Shown: positions 42,458 to 51,182 of the stretch, piece after piece | How positions within the stretch are numbered: the stretch's first letter is position 1 | How the letters are laid out: each line of letters begins with the position of its first letter | Source: DAHUXN01 sp963729815 | Lineage (GTDB): Bacteria > Acidobacteriota > Terriglobia > Acidiferrales > UBA7541 | Length of the DNA stretch: 64,000 bases | Assembly (NCBI GenBank): GCA_963729815.1 | Contig: CAVSPU010000004.1 | Location: 496,001 to 560,000, forward strand | Direction of reading: 5' to 3' | The notes under the pieces: generated by a model | What the model was told of the DNA's origin: nothing | Database searches by the model: none | What the model saw: only the letters and a program-made list of their open reading frames with translations | Program-made: the position numbers and the translations under genes

Positions 42458-43369
42458 ATGGCCCAGAAAATACGAATTCTCGGTGTGCCAATGGACCTCG
42501 GCGCCAGCCGCCGTGGCGTCGATATGGGCCCGTCCGCTCTGCGCGTCGCCGGACTCCAGGCGCGGCTCAAGCAGCTCGGCCACCAGGTCGAAGACATCGG
42601 CAACATCGCCGTCCGGCAGCCGGAAGAGCAGCACTATGGCGACAAACACGCCAAGTATCTGAAGGAAATCGCGGAGACTTGCCAGGGGCTGGCCGAAACC
42701 GTCGAACGCACGCTCGCCGATGGAATGCTGCCCATCATCCTTGGTGGCGATCATTCCATTGCCGCCGGCTCCGTCGCCGGCGTTTCCTCATTTTTCCGCA
42801 AGCAATCGAAACGCGTGGGTTTCATCTGGCTTGATGCGCACGGCGACATGAATACGCCGGACACAAGCCCTTCCGGCAACGTTCACGGCATGCCGCTCGC
42901 GTCCATCATGGGATATGGCGCGCCGGAACTTACCGAGCTTTGCGGCTTCAAGCCCAAAGTCGAGCCGCGCAACATCGCCATGGTTGGCATTCGCGAGCTG
43001 GACGCCAAGGAGCGGCGCCTCGTCAAGGATTCCGGCGTGCACGTTTTCACCATGCGCGAAATCGACGAGCGCGGCATGCGCGACGTCATGGCCGAAGCGC
43101 TCCGTTTTGCGTCCGACGACACAAATGGCGTGGCCGTCAGCCTCGATATGGACTTTCTCGATCCGTCGGAGGCCCCCGGCGTCGGCACGCCCGTGCGCGG
43201 CGGCGTCACCTATCGTGAAGCGCACCTCGCGCTGGAAATGATCGCCGACAGCAACACGCTCGTTTCCTTCGAGCTTGTCGAAATCAATCCCGTCGTCGAT
43301 TTGCACAATAAGACGGCGACGCTCGGCGTCGAACTGGCGCTTTCCGGCCTAGGCAAGAAAATTCTGTAA
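42458..43369 (+). CDS. rocF: Arginase
   Basis: 303 residues; hydrolyses arginine to ornithine and urea with a binuclear Mn centre. Ligand motifs are complete: GGDHSIAAGSVAG, WLDAHGDMNTPDTSPSGNVHGMPLA and SLDMDFLDPSEAPGVGTPVRGG. The SGNVHGM loop favours arginase over agmatinase. The C-terminal ELVEINPVVD is also standard. It lies between asnS and ddl on the same strand. Confidence 0.94.
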   Translation: MAQKIRILGVPMDLGASRRGVDMGPSALRVAGLQARLKQLGHQVEDIGNIAVRQPEEQHYGDKHAKYLKEIAETCQGLAETVERTLADGMLPIILGGDHSIAAGSVAGVSSFFRKQSKRVGFIWLDAHGDMNTPDTSPSGNVHGMPLASIMGYGAPELTELCGFKPKVEPRNIAMVGIRELDAKERRLVKDSGVHVFTMREIDERGMRDVMAEALRFASDDTNGVAVSLDMDFLDPSEAPGVGTPVRGGVTYREAHLALEMIADSNTLVSFELVEINPVVDLHNKTATLGVELALSGLGKKIL

Positions 43370-43432
43370 CGCTGCAAACAGCATGAAACGAAATGGAACA
43401 CAAAGCACGAAACAGAAAAGGCCCCGCAATTT

Positions 43433-44578
43433 ATGACCACCAATAAACGATTACGAGTTGGCATTCTCTTCGGCGGCCGCTCCGGCGAACATGAAGTTTC
43501 ACTTGCCTCGGCGGCTTCCGTGATTCGCGCCCTTGATCCGGAAAAATACGAACCCATACCCATCGGCATCACGAAAGACGGCCGATGGCTCGTCGGCGCC
43601 GCCGTGCAAAAAATCGCCGACCAGAGGCTCCTCCCTGAGCTTTTGAAAACGGGCGAACGCGTCGTTCTCCCGCCCGATCCGAGCGCCGGCGCTCTTGTGT
43701 CCTTGACCGGCCAGTCGCAGCCCAGCGTCAAAATCGACGTGATTTTCCCGGTCCTCCACGGCACGTTTGGCGAGGACGGCACCGTGCAGGGCCTTCTTGA
43801 TCTGGCGGGCGTGCCCTACGTCGGCGCGGGCGTGCTCGGCTCCGCAGTCGGTATGGACAAAGATCTCCAGAAGCGATTGTTCCGCGATGCGAAGCTTCCC
43901 ATCGTCCCGTTTCTTGCGATTCCGCGCCACGAATGGGAAACCAATCGCGGCAAAACACTCATGGCCATAAAGAAGAAATTTCGCTTTCCGCTTTTCGTCA
44001 AGCCCGCGACGCTGGGATCTTCCGTCGGCATGACGCGCGTGCACAATGCCGCCGAGCTGCCCGCCGCGATGGATCTGGCGGCGGAATTCGCGCTGAAAAT
44101 CGTTGTCGAGCGCGCCATCCGCGGCCGGGAAATCGAAGTCGCCATCCTCGGCAATGCCGAGCCGAGGGCTTCCGTCCCCGGAGAAATCATTCCGCACCGC
44201 GAATTTTACGATTACCAGGCCAAGTATCTCGAATCCGGCACGCGCCTCGAAATTCCGGCGAAGCTCAGCAAAAAACAAGCCGCGCAATTCCAGGATTATG
44301 CCGTCCGCGCGTTTCAATCGATCGAGTGCACGGGCATGGCGCGCGTCGATTTCTTCCTCGAGCGCGCCACGGACAAAATCTATCTGAACGAAGTGAATAC
44401 GATTCCCGGCTTCACCAGCATCAGCATGTACCCGAAAATGTGGGAAGCCACGGGCCTTCCTTACACCGAACTCATCAGTCGCTTGATCGAGCTCGCCATC
44501 GAGCAGCACGGCGAAAAATCGCGCACGAAATACTCCATCGAGCTTCCGGCCGGCGCCGCAGGCGCGCTGGAAGGTTAA
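43433..44578 (+). CDS. ddl: D-alanine--D-alanine ligase
   Basis: 381 residues, ATP-grasp fold; makes the D-Ala-D-Ala dipeptide for peptidoglycan. N-terminal VGILFGGRSGEHEVSLASA, then the glycine-rich PATLGSSVGMTRV loop that covers ATP, and the catalytic/Mg region ARVDFFLERATDKIYLNEVNTIPGFTSISMYPKMW. VFPVLHGTFGEDGTVQG is also characteristic (here IFPVLHG). Slightly longer than E. coli DdlB, as for DdlA-type enzymes. It may be cotranscribed with rocF. Confidence 0.95.
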   Translation: MTTNKRLRVGILFGGRSGEHEVSLASAASVIRALDPEKYEPIPIGITKDGRWLVGAAVQKIADQRLLPELLKTGERVVLPPDPSAGALVSLTGQSQPSVKIDVIFPVLHGTFGEDGTVQGLLDLAGVPYVGAGVLGSAVGMDKDLQKRLFRDAKLPIVPFLAIPRHEWETNRGKTLMAIKKKFRFPLFVKPATLGSSVGMTRVHNAAELPAAMDLAAEFALKIVVERAIRGREIEVAILGNAEPRASVPGEIIPHREFYDYQAKYLESGTRLEIPAKLSKKQAAQFQDYAVRAFQSIECTGMARVDFFLERATDKIYLNEVNTIPGFTSISMYPKMWEATGLPYTELISRLIELAIEQHGEKSRTKYSIELPAGAAGALEG

Positions 44579-44599
44579 GTGTTTTTCATAATTCCGCGC

Positions 44600-44639
44600 T
44601 TGACTTCTCCCGTGATTCGATTAAACTAACTAGTTAGTT
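44600..44639 (+). promoter_or_regulatory. Promoter with a 16-bp palindromic operator, probable TetR target
   Basis: TTGACT (44600-44605), 16 bases, TAAACT (44622-44627). A perfect palindrome AACTAACTAGTTAGTT (44624-44639) covers the -10 and start region. It precedes an operon whose second gene encodes a TetR regulator, so autoregulation by that protein is the simplest reading. Confidence 0.7.
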
Positions 44640-44690
44640 AAATAAGTACGCCCGTCCATCCGGACGGCGAGCGGCAGACGGAGGAGCCAG

Positions 44691-45676
44691 ATGCGCTATC
44701 GTCGATTGGGCAAGAGCAGTTTGGCTGTTTCCGCGCTGGGCCTCGGCTGCATGGGCATGTCCGACTTTTACGCCGGCCGCGATGACGCGGAGTCCATCGC
44801 TACCCTGCGCCGGGCCATCGATCTCGGCGTCACCCTTTTCGACACGGCCGATGTCTATGGCTGCGGCCGCAACGAACAGCTCGTCCGCAAAGCCATTCAG
44901 GGGCGTCGCCACGAAGTCATCGTCGCCACGAAATTCGGCAGCGTGCGCGAGCCCGACGGCCCGTTCATCGGCGTCAATGGCCGCGCCGATTATGTGAAAT
45001 CCGCATGCGAGGCCAGCCTGAAGCGCCTCGGCATTTCCGCGATCGATCTTTATTACCAGCACCGCGTCGATCCCGCGACGCCCATCGAGGAAACCGTCGG
45101 CGCTATGGCGCGCCTCGTCGCCGAAGGAAAGGTCCGTTATCTCGGCCTTTCGGAAGCTTCGCCCAAGACGATTCGCCGCGCCTACGCGTTCATCCGATCA
45201 CTGCGCTGCAAACGGAATACTCTCTCTGGTCGCGCGAGCCCGAGGATGAAATCCTCGCGACGTGCCGCGAGCTGGGCATCGGCTTCGTCGCCTATAGCCC
45301 GCTCGGACGCGGCTCTCTCACGGGCAAAATTCGCCGCTTCGAGGACCTCGCTCCGGACGATAATCGCCGCAACTTCCCGCGGTTCCAGGGCGACAATTTT
45401 GAGAAGAACATGCGCATGGTCGATCGCATTCGCGAAATCGCCAAGGAAAAGCGCTGCCAGCCGTCGCAACTGGCCCTCGCCTGGGTGCTCGCACAGGGTG
45501 AAGACATCGTGCCGATTCCGGGAACGAAGCGCCGCACCTATCTCGAGGAAAATCTCGGCGCGCTTGAAATCCAGTTCACGCGCGATGATCTGGCGCGCAT
45601 CGGCGAAGTCGCGCCGCATGGCGCGGCGTCCGGCCCGCGCTACATGCCGCAGGCAATGGCTCGCGTGAACGGCTGA
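44691..45676 (+). pseudogene. Aldo/keto reductase with a single-base frameshift
   Basis: Together the two frames encode an AKR13-like protein of about 328 residues. Frame 1 gives residues 1-165 with FDTADVYGCGRNE, VATKFGSVREPDG and DLYYQHRVDP (catalytic Asp, Tyr, Lys and His). From about 45186 the homology moves to another frame: VHPITALQTEYSLWSREPEDEI, AYSPLGRGSLTG and IPIPGTKRRTYLEENLGAL to a stop at 45676. Restoring one base in GCG-TT near 45186-45189 joins them. Either a recent inactivating deletion or a sequence error; all active-site residues are intact. First gene of the TetR efflux operon. Confidence 0.85.
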
Positions 45677-45683
45677 GGCATCG

Positions 45684-46382
45684 ATGCATCGAGGACGCAA
45701 AAAAGTCGACAATCCCGAAACCGCGCGGCGCATCTTGTCCGCGGCCGAACGGGTTTTTGCCGCCGATGGCCTCGCCGGCGCGCGCACGGAACAAATCGCC
45801 CGCGCCGCCCGCGTCAACAAGGCCATGCTTTACTATTATTTCGACAGCAAGGAAAAACTGTATCGCGCGGTTTTCGAAAATCTGTTTCGCCAGGCGGGCC
45901 ACACGATTCAGGCGGCCATGCCTCCGGCCGCGTCGCCGCGCCAGGCGATTCTCGCGTTCGTCGAAGGCTACTTCCAATTTCGAATCGAACATCCGAATTA
46001 CGCGCGCTTGATGCAGCACATGATGATGGAAAATCCAGAGGAGTTCCGCCGCGTCGCGCGCGAGTATTTCGGGCCCGGCTACAAAGAACTCACCGGCGTG
46101 ATCAAGCGAGGCACGGCCAGCGGCGAATTCCAATCGATCAACCCCGGCCACACGGTAATCAACATCATCGCCATGATCGTTTTTTATTTCTCCGGCGCTC
46201 CGGTGCACGGCGCGCTTCTCCGGCGTGACGCACTCGATCCCCGCGCAGTCGCTGAGCACAAGCGCGCCGTCGTCGAGCTCTTGGAGCACGGCCTCTTCCG
46301 CCCTTCGGCGAGGACTCGCTCTGCAAAATCTTCCCGTGTGAGAATTCCTGTTGTGAAGACTTCTCGTGTGAGGACTCAATGA
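45684..46382 (+). CDS. TetR/AcrR-family transcriptional regulator
   Basis: 232 residues. N-terminal helix-turn-helix domain (ARRILSAAERVFAADGLAGARTEQIARAARVNKAMLYYYFDSKEKL), then a C-terminal ligand domain with the ARLMQHMMMENPEEF region. The last 20 residues (SSRVRIPVVKTSRVRTQ) come from a short DNA repeat and are probably unstructured. It overlaps the HlyD gene by four bases, giving the TetR-HlyD-ABC-permease order of the E. coli CecR/Ybh system. The palindrome at 44624-44639 is its likely operator. Confidence 0.92.
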   Translation: MHRGRKKVDNPETARRILSAAERVFAADGLAGARTEQIARAARVNKAMLYYYFDSKEKLYRAVFENLFRQAGHTIQAAMPPAASPRQAILAFVEGYFQFRIEHPNYARLMQHMMMENPEEFRRVAREYFGPGYKELTGVIKRGTASGEFQSINPGHTVINIIAMIVFYFSGAPVHGALLRRDALDPRAVAEHKRAVVELLEHGLFRPSARTRSAKSSRVRIPVVKTSRVRTQ

Positions 46383-47455
46383 CCGGCAAGAAATTTTTCA
46401 CCATGCTTGGCGTGCTGTTCGTGATTGCGCTCGTGATTTACCTGGTTTCGACGCCACGCGGCAACGCCTATCCGCTCATCGGCGTTGTTGACGGCAACGA
46501 CGTGGTCGTCAGCCCGCAAATCACCGACCGCATCACGAGACTGTACGTCGACGAAGGAACGGAAGTGAAGAAGGGCGACCTCATCGCCGAGCTCGATCCC
46601 GCCGCTCTGCAAGCGCAAGTGGCCGCGCAGGACGCCGCCATCAACAGCCTTCGCGCTCAAGTGGTTCAGGCCCAGGCCAATTTGAGCCTCACCGACAGCC
46701 AAACCGCCGCGGCATTGAACGTCGCTCTGGCCAACTACACCTCCAGCCAGGCACAGCTCCAGCAAGCCCAGGCGACCGATGAGCTGAATAACATTAATTT
46801 GAAGCGCGAGACCAGTCTCTTCGGTTCCGGCGTCGTCTCCGCGCAGGATCGCGATACGGCCGTCGCAACCTACAAAGCCGGCAACGCCAATGTTCGTTCC
46901 CTCGCCGACCAGGTGAAGTCTCAGCGCGCCGCTCTTGCCGTCGCCCAGGCCAATCGCAAGCAAGTCGCCGTTCTGAGCAGCCAGATTGTGTCGACGCAGG
47001 CGCAACTCAAGCAAGCTATCGCCGTGAAGGATCAGGACGAAACGCAGCTCGGCTATACCAAAATTTATGCGCCCATCAACGCCATCGTTTCTGTTCGCGT
47101 CTCCAAGCAGGGCGAAGTGGTGCAGGAAGGCAGTCCCATCGTCGTCCTTGTGGACATGGACGACCTGTGGGTTCGCGCCGACGTGCCCGAAACCTACATC
47201 GACTCGATTCAATTCGGCGAGACTTTGCCCATTCAGTTGCCTTCCGGCGACATCGTTCACGGGACACTTTTCTTCAAGGGCGTAGAAGGGGACTTCGCGA
47301 CGCAGCGCGACGTCAGCCGCACCAAGCGCGACATCCAGACTTTCGCGATCAAAGTCCGGCTTCCCAACCCGCAGCACCGCTTTTTCACGGGGATGACGGC
47401 GATCGTTCTGCTCCAGACGCCGAGCACCACAAAACATTGGTGGGCACGCCTGTAG
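46379..47455 (+). CDS. HlyD-family periplasmic adaptor of an efflux system
   Basis: 358 residues. One N-terminal membrane anchor (FTMLGVLFVIALVIYLVS) and a lipoyl/barrel-sandwich half (GNDVVVSPQITDRITRLYVDEGTEVKKGDLIAELD). A long helical hairpin rich in Gln/Ala (residues about 70-210) follows, then the second lipoyl half (IYAPINAIVSVRVSKQGEVVQEGSPIVVLVDMDDLWV) and a beta-barrel domain. It connects an inner-membrane transporter to an outer-membrane channel. The channel (TolC) gene is not in the window. Confidence 0.92.
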   Translation: MTGKKFFTMLGVLFVIALVIYLVSTPRGNAYPLIGVVDGNDVVVSPQITDRITRLYVDEGTEVKKGDLIAELDPAALQAQVAAQDAAINSLRAQVVQAQANLSLTDSQTAAALNVALANYTSSQAQLQQAQATDELNNINLKRETSLFGSGVVSAQDRDTAVATYKAGNANVRSLADQVKSQRAALAVAQANRKQVAVLSSQIVSTQAQLKQAIAVKDQDETQLGYTKIYAPINAIVSVRVSKQGEVVQEGSPIVVLVDMDDLWVRADVPETYIDSIQFGETLPIQLPSGDIVHGTLFFKGVEGDFATQRDVSRTKRDIQTFAIKVRLPNPQHRFFTGMTAIVLLQTPSTTKHWWARL

Positions 47456-47474
47456 CGCGAAAGGCAAAGTTCAA

Positions 47475-48458
47475 ATGCACGCCATCGAAGTCGACAAATT
47501 GACCAAACAGTTCGGCGACCTCATCGCCGTCAACTCCATCTCCTTTACCGTCGAAAACGGCGAAATCTTCGGGCTGCTCGGCCCCAACGGCGCCGGAAAG
47601 ACCACGCTCATTCGCATGCTCACGACTCTCACTCCGCCGACTTCGGGCACCGCGATTGTCGGCGGCCACGATATCGTCAAAGATGCCGACGGCGTTCGCC
47701 ACACGCTCGGCGTGATTCCGCAAGCCTTCACATCCGACCCGGAACTAACCGCCGAGGAAAACATGCTGATCCACGCCAAGCTCTACGGCATTCCTCGCGA
47801 GGAACGCGGGCCGCTGATCGATCGCCTGCTGGAATCGGTCGACCTCGCGAAATTCAAGAAGAAACTCGTGCGCACTTTCTCCGGCGGCATGCGCCGCCGC
47901 CTGGAAATCGCGCGCGGCCTGGTTCATTCGCCGAAAATCATGTTTCTCGACGAGCCCACCACCGGCCTCGACCCGGTTTCACGCACCAACGTCTGGGAGA
48001 TGATTCGCCGCCTGCGCGACGAAGATCATCTGACCATTCTCCTCACCACGCATTACATGGACGAGGCCGACAAACTCTGCGATCGCATCGCCATCGTGGA
48101 CCACGGCAAGCTCGCCGCGCTCGACTCGCCCACGCGCCTCAAGGACAGCATTCCCGGCAACGACGCGGTTGAAGCCGAATTTACAAACGCGCCCGCGGAT
48201 TGGGAGCAGCAGCTTCAGAAGCTCTCGCATGCACAGGGCGTGCAAAGCCACGATGGCGCCGCGCACATCATTTCTAACGATGGCCCGGCCACCGTCGCGG
48301 CCTTGATGGACCTGGCGAAGGCGCGCGGCGTCACGGTGAAGCGCGTCAGCGTTCAGGGCACCACGCTCGACGACGTCTTCCTGCATTACACAGGCAACGA
48401 TTTGCGCGACGCCGCCCAGGAAGGCGCCAAGTACAGCATCGGCCATTTGTATCGTTAG
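47475..48458 (+). CDS. ABC transporter ATP-binding protein (drug efflux type)
   Basis: 327 residues. Walker A GLLGPNGAGKTTLIRML, Q-loop in LGVIPQAFTSD, signature FSGGMRRRLEIARGL, Walker B KIMFLDEPTTGLDP, and the switch His in LLTTHYMDEADKLCDR. The extra C-terminal region (about residues 225-327) matches DrrA/CcmA-like exporters. 19 bases after the adaptor gene. It powers the ABC-2 permease encoded next. Confidence 0.95.
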   Translation: MHAIEVDKLTKQFGDLIAVNSISFTVENGEIFGLLGPNGAGKTTLIRMLTTLTPPTSGTAIVGGHDIVKDADGVRHTLGVIPQAFTSDPELTAEENMLIHAKLYGIPREERGPLIDRLLESVDLAKFKKKLVRTFSGGMRRRLEIARGLVHSPKIMFLDEPTTGLDPVSRTNVWEMIRRLRDEDHLTILLTTHYMDEADKLCDRIAIVDHGKLAALDSPTRLKDSIPGNDAVEAEFTNAPADWEQQLQKLSHAQGVQSHDGAAHIISNDGPATVAALMDLAKARGVTVKRVSVQGTTLDDVFLHYTGNDLRDAAQEGAKYSIGHLYR

Positions 48459-48500
48459 AAAGCATTTGCACGAAAGAATTCGCACGAAGGAGTTCGATTC

Positions 48501-49673
48501 TTGACAATCAAGTTCTATCGCATGTGGGCGCTGGTCGAGCGCGACTTGCGGAAATTCTTCCGCAGTCCCGCGCTCATGATGAGCTCCATGATTTTTCCCA
48601 TGATGCAGCTCATCGTTCTCGGCTACGCCTTCGGCGGAAAAATCACCAACGTAACCGTCGGCATTGTTGACCAAGACAACACCGAAATGTCCTGGCAGGT
48701 GCGCGAGGCCTTCGCCGGCGTTACCACCGGTCCCAAAATGTTTCACGTCATAAACTACAATTCCATGCCCACTGCCATGGAAGATTTGCGCACCGGCGGC
48801 ATTGGGGCCATCGTCGACATTCCCCAGAAATTCTCGCGCCGCGCTTACGATCAGGACCAGCCGCGTCTTGGCCTCATCGTGGACAACTCCGACCAGATCA
48901 CTTCCAGTTCGCTCGAAACCGAATTGCAGAGCGTCGTCGATCAGCTCAATACCAACGTCGCCTCCCAGTTGGATGCCGGCCCCGTCTCGCAGATCCCCAC
49001 AGGCCCCCTCGCGTCCCGCCTGCCGGGGGCAATCGCTCTCGACATCGTGGAAGTTTATCCGTACATCGAGTACATCAAGTACTTGTTGCCTGGCTCCATC
49101 GCCATGGCTGTCTTCATCGTGGCCATGATCGGCGGCGGTATCACGTTCATCGACGACAAGTCCCGCGGACTGCACGAAGGTTATTTGGTCACGCCCATTC
49201 ACAAAGCCGAGCTGGTCATCGGGCTCGACCTGGCCGGCACGGCGAAAGGCCTGATGGCCGGGCTCGTCATCACTTTTGTCGGGGGATTGATCGCCGGCAT
49301 TCCGCGCCTCTGGGATCCGGTTCGCCTTTTTTACTTGATCGTCGTGGTCGCCGTCGCTTCGCTTTGCATGATCAGCTTCATGTTTCTGATCATGGTTCGC
49401 ATCGACGATCCCCTGGTCCCGCGCGCGATTTTTGGCGTGCTCAACACGCTGCTCTTTTTCCCGTCCGGCGCCATCTACCCGACCTACGGCTTTCCCTTCT
49501 GGCTCAGGTGGATCTCCGTCGTCGATCCGTTCACGTACACTGTGGATGCGCTCCGCAATCTATTGCTGCGCGGCAGCGGCATTGAAGGCATCTATCAAGA
49601 CGTGCTAATTTTAGTGGGGTTCTCGGCCGTGATGATCACCGGAAGCATCGCACTCTTCAAACGCCAGATATAA
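48501..49673 (+). CDS. ABC-2 type transporter permease
   Basis: 390 residues from TTG 48501, eight bases after GAAGGAG. N-terminal transmembrane segment (SPALMMSSMIFPMMQLIVLGYAF), a large periplasmic domain (residues about 50-180), then five more segments (YLLPGSIAMAVFIVAMIGGG, AGLVITFVGGLIAGI, IVVVAVASLCMISFMFLI, LNTLLFFPSGAIYP, and a final one). The motif LPFWLRWISVVDPFTYTVDALR-type (here FPFWLRWISVVDPFTY) is typical of drug and polysaccharide exporters. E. coli Ybh uses two permeases; only one is found here. Confidence 0.93.
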   Translation: MTIKFYRMWALVERDLRKFFRSPALMMSSMIFPMMQLIVLGYAFGGKITNVTVGIVDQDNTEMSWQVREAFAGVTTGPKMFHVINYNSMPTAMEDLRTGGIGAIVDIPQKFSRRAYDQDQPRLGLIVDNSDQITSSSLETELQSVVDQLNTNVASQLDAGPVSQIPTGPLASRLPGAIALDIVEVYPYIEYIKYLLPGSIAMAVFIVAMIGGGITFIDDKSRGLHEGYLVTPIHKAELVIGLDLAGTAKGLMAGLVITFVGGLIAGIPRLWDPVRLFYLIVVVAVASLCMISFMFLIMVRIDDPLVPRAIFGVLNTLLFFPSGAIYPTYGFPFWLRWISVVDPFTYTVDALRNLLLRGSGIEGIYQDVLILVGFSAVMITGSIALFKRQI

Positions 49674-49687
49674 TAAGGGGAAACACC

Positions 49688-50200
49688 GTGACTCTGCTCG
49701 ACGCAGCCAATTATCGCCCGCCCTCCAAGACTCCGCGCTTCATTTTTCTCGGCGTGCTCGCTGTCCTCGCCATCGCATTCTTCGTCTGGCGGCAGGTCCG
49801 TTTCGACCCCGAAGAAAAAACAGTCGAGACATTCCTCAACGCCGTGGTCGCCGGCAATCTCCAGCAGGCGTATGAGCTCTGGAAGCCGATGCCCGGCTAT
49901 TCGTTCAATGATTTCCAGCAGGATTGGGGGCCGAACGGCTATTACGGCTTGACGAAGAGCTACCGCGTCGAATCCGCTTATGGGCCCAAGAACAGTGACA
50001 GCGTCGGCGTCAGGATTCTGCTTAGCCCCGTCGCTCCTTTTCCCTCGAGCGATCCGGATCTGAAGAACAAGACACGCGAGGTCGACATCTGGGTTAGCCG
50101 CCGGACCCACGCGCTCAGCTATCCGCCGCCGGCTATGTCGCTGCTTCGCTCAGCATGGCCGTCAATTCTTCGCGCGTCAGCGTCGCCGTTCCCAGCTTAG
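49688..50200 (+). CDS. Membrane-anchored protein of unknown function
   Basis: 170 residues from GTG 49688 (AGGGGAAA upstream). One N-terminal transmembrane segment (FIFLGVLAVLAIAFFVW), then an NTF2-like-looking domain (EKTVETFLNAVVAGNLQQAYELWKPMPG...FNDFQQDWGPNGYYG). The last ~25 residues read through into the opposite-strand kinase gene for 68 bases and look unlike protein. This suggests the natural stop has been lost or the end is extended. Follows the permease by 14 bases and may belong to the efflux operon. Confidence 0.7.
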   Translation: MTLLDAANYRPPSKTPRFIFLGVLAVLAIAFFVWRQVRFDPEEKTVETFLNAVVAGNLQQAYELWKPMPGYSFNDFQQDWGPNGYYGLTKSYRVESAYGPKNSDSVGVRILLSPVAPFPSSDPDLKNKTREVDIWVSRRTHALSYPPPAMSLLRSAWPSILRASASPFPA

Positions 50201-51182
50201 CGACCACCACGCCCGCAGCCGCGTTTCCGAGCACGGCGGCTTCGCGCAACGTCGCGCCGCTTGCGCTCGCCAGCGCCATCGTTGCCAGCACCGTGTCGCC
50301 CGCGCCGGTGACGTCGAACACCTGGCGTCCGCTTTTCGCGCCCGGCCTTTTGCCGATCACAATCTGCATTTCCTGATTGATGGCCGCCACGTGAAATCCA
50401 CTCGGGTCCTCGCGCTCGAATAATCGCAGCCCTTGCGCGCCGAGCGTGATCACCACCGCTGCGCAGTTAAAATGTTCCAGCAATTTGCGGCCCGCATCGG
50501 CGACCGATTCCTCCGTGTCGAGCGCATGCGCCACAAGAAATCCCGCCTCCGCGCGATTGCAGATGACCAGCGTCGCGCCGCGATACGCCGGCAGCCGCGA
50601 CCATTTCGGCTTTACAAACGACGGAATTTTCCTCTTCGTGCACGCGCCCAGCACTTTTTCCGCCAGCGTGTCGCTCACCACTCCTTTGTCGTAGTCCGAA
50701 ATCACCAGGGCATTCAGGCCTATCAACGCCGCCACGATTCGCTTCACGAGCTGCTCTTCCGCTCCTTCCGGCAAATGCGTGCGCACCTCACGATCCACGC
50801 GCACCACTTGCTGGTGCCGCGCGATAATTCGCGTCTTCAAAGTCGTCGGCCGGCCGGCAACCTCTAAAATTCCGTTGTCACGCAAACGCATCTCGCGAAG
50901 GCAGCGCCTCATTCCCGCGCCCGCTTCGTCTTTTCCAATCGCGCCGAAGATTTCCACGCGCGCACCGAGCGCCGCGAGGTTCGCGGCGACGTTGCCCGCG
51001 CCGCCGAGGCATTCGCTCTGCTCCACGAAGTCCACCACCGGCACCGCGGCCTCCGGTGAAATGCGATTCGCCGTGCCCCAGACGTAGCGATCGAGCATCC
51101 AATCGCCCACCACGGCCAGCCGCCGGCCGCGCATCCGTTTCACAATTTGCAGTGCGCGCTTTCTTGAAATTCCCCTCGTCAT
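50133..51182 (-). CDS. rfaE1: D-glycero-beta-D-manno-heptose-7-phosphate kinase (PfkB family)
   Basis: 349 residues, kinase domain only; phosphorylates heptose 7-phosphate at C1 for LPS inner-core heptose synthesis. GDWMLDRYVWGTANRISPEAAVPVV at the start and GGAGNVAANLAALGA are RfaE signatures; VFDVTGAGDTVLATMALA holds the catalytic Asp and anion hole. The nucleotidyltransferase domain of fused HldE is missing, so that activity must be encoded elsewhere. ATG 51182 follows GGGAAGGA and overlaps the stop of the upstream glycosyltransferase. Confidence 0.93.
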   Translation of the reverse strand: MTRGISRKRALQIVKRMRGRRLAVVGDWMLDRYVWGTANRISPEAAVPVVDFVEQSECLGGAGNVAANLAALGARVEIFGAIGKDEAGAGMRRCLREMRLRDNGILEVAGRPTTLKTRIIARHQQVVRVDREVRTHLPEGAEEQLVKRIVAALIGLNALVISDYDKGVVSDTLAEKVLGACTKRKIPSFVKPKWSRLPAYRGATLVICNRAEAGFLVAHALDTEESVADAGRKLLEHFNCAAVVITLGAQGLRLFEREDPSGFHVAAINQEMQIVIGKRPGAKSGRQVFDVTGAGDTVLATMALASASGATLREAAVLGNAAAGVVVAKLGTATLTREELTAMLSEAAT

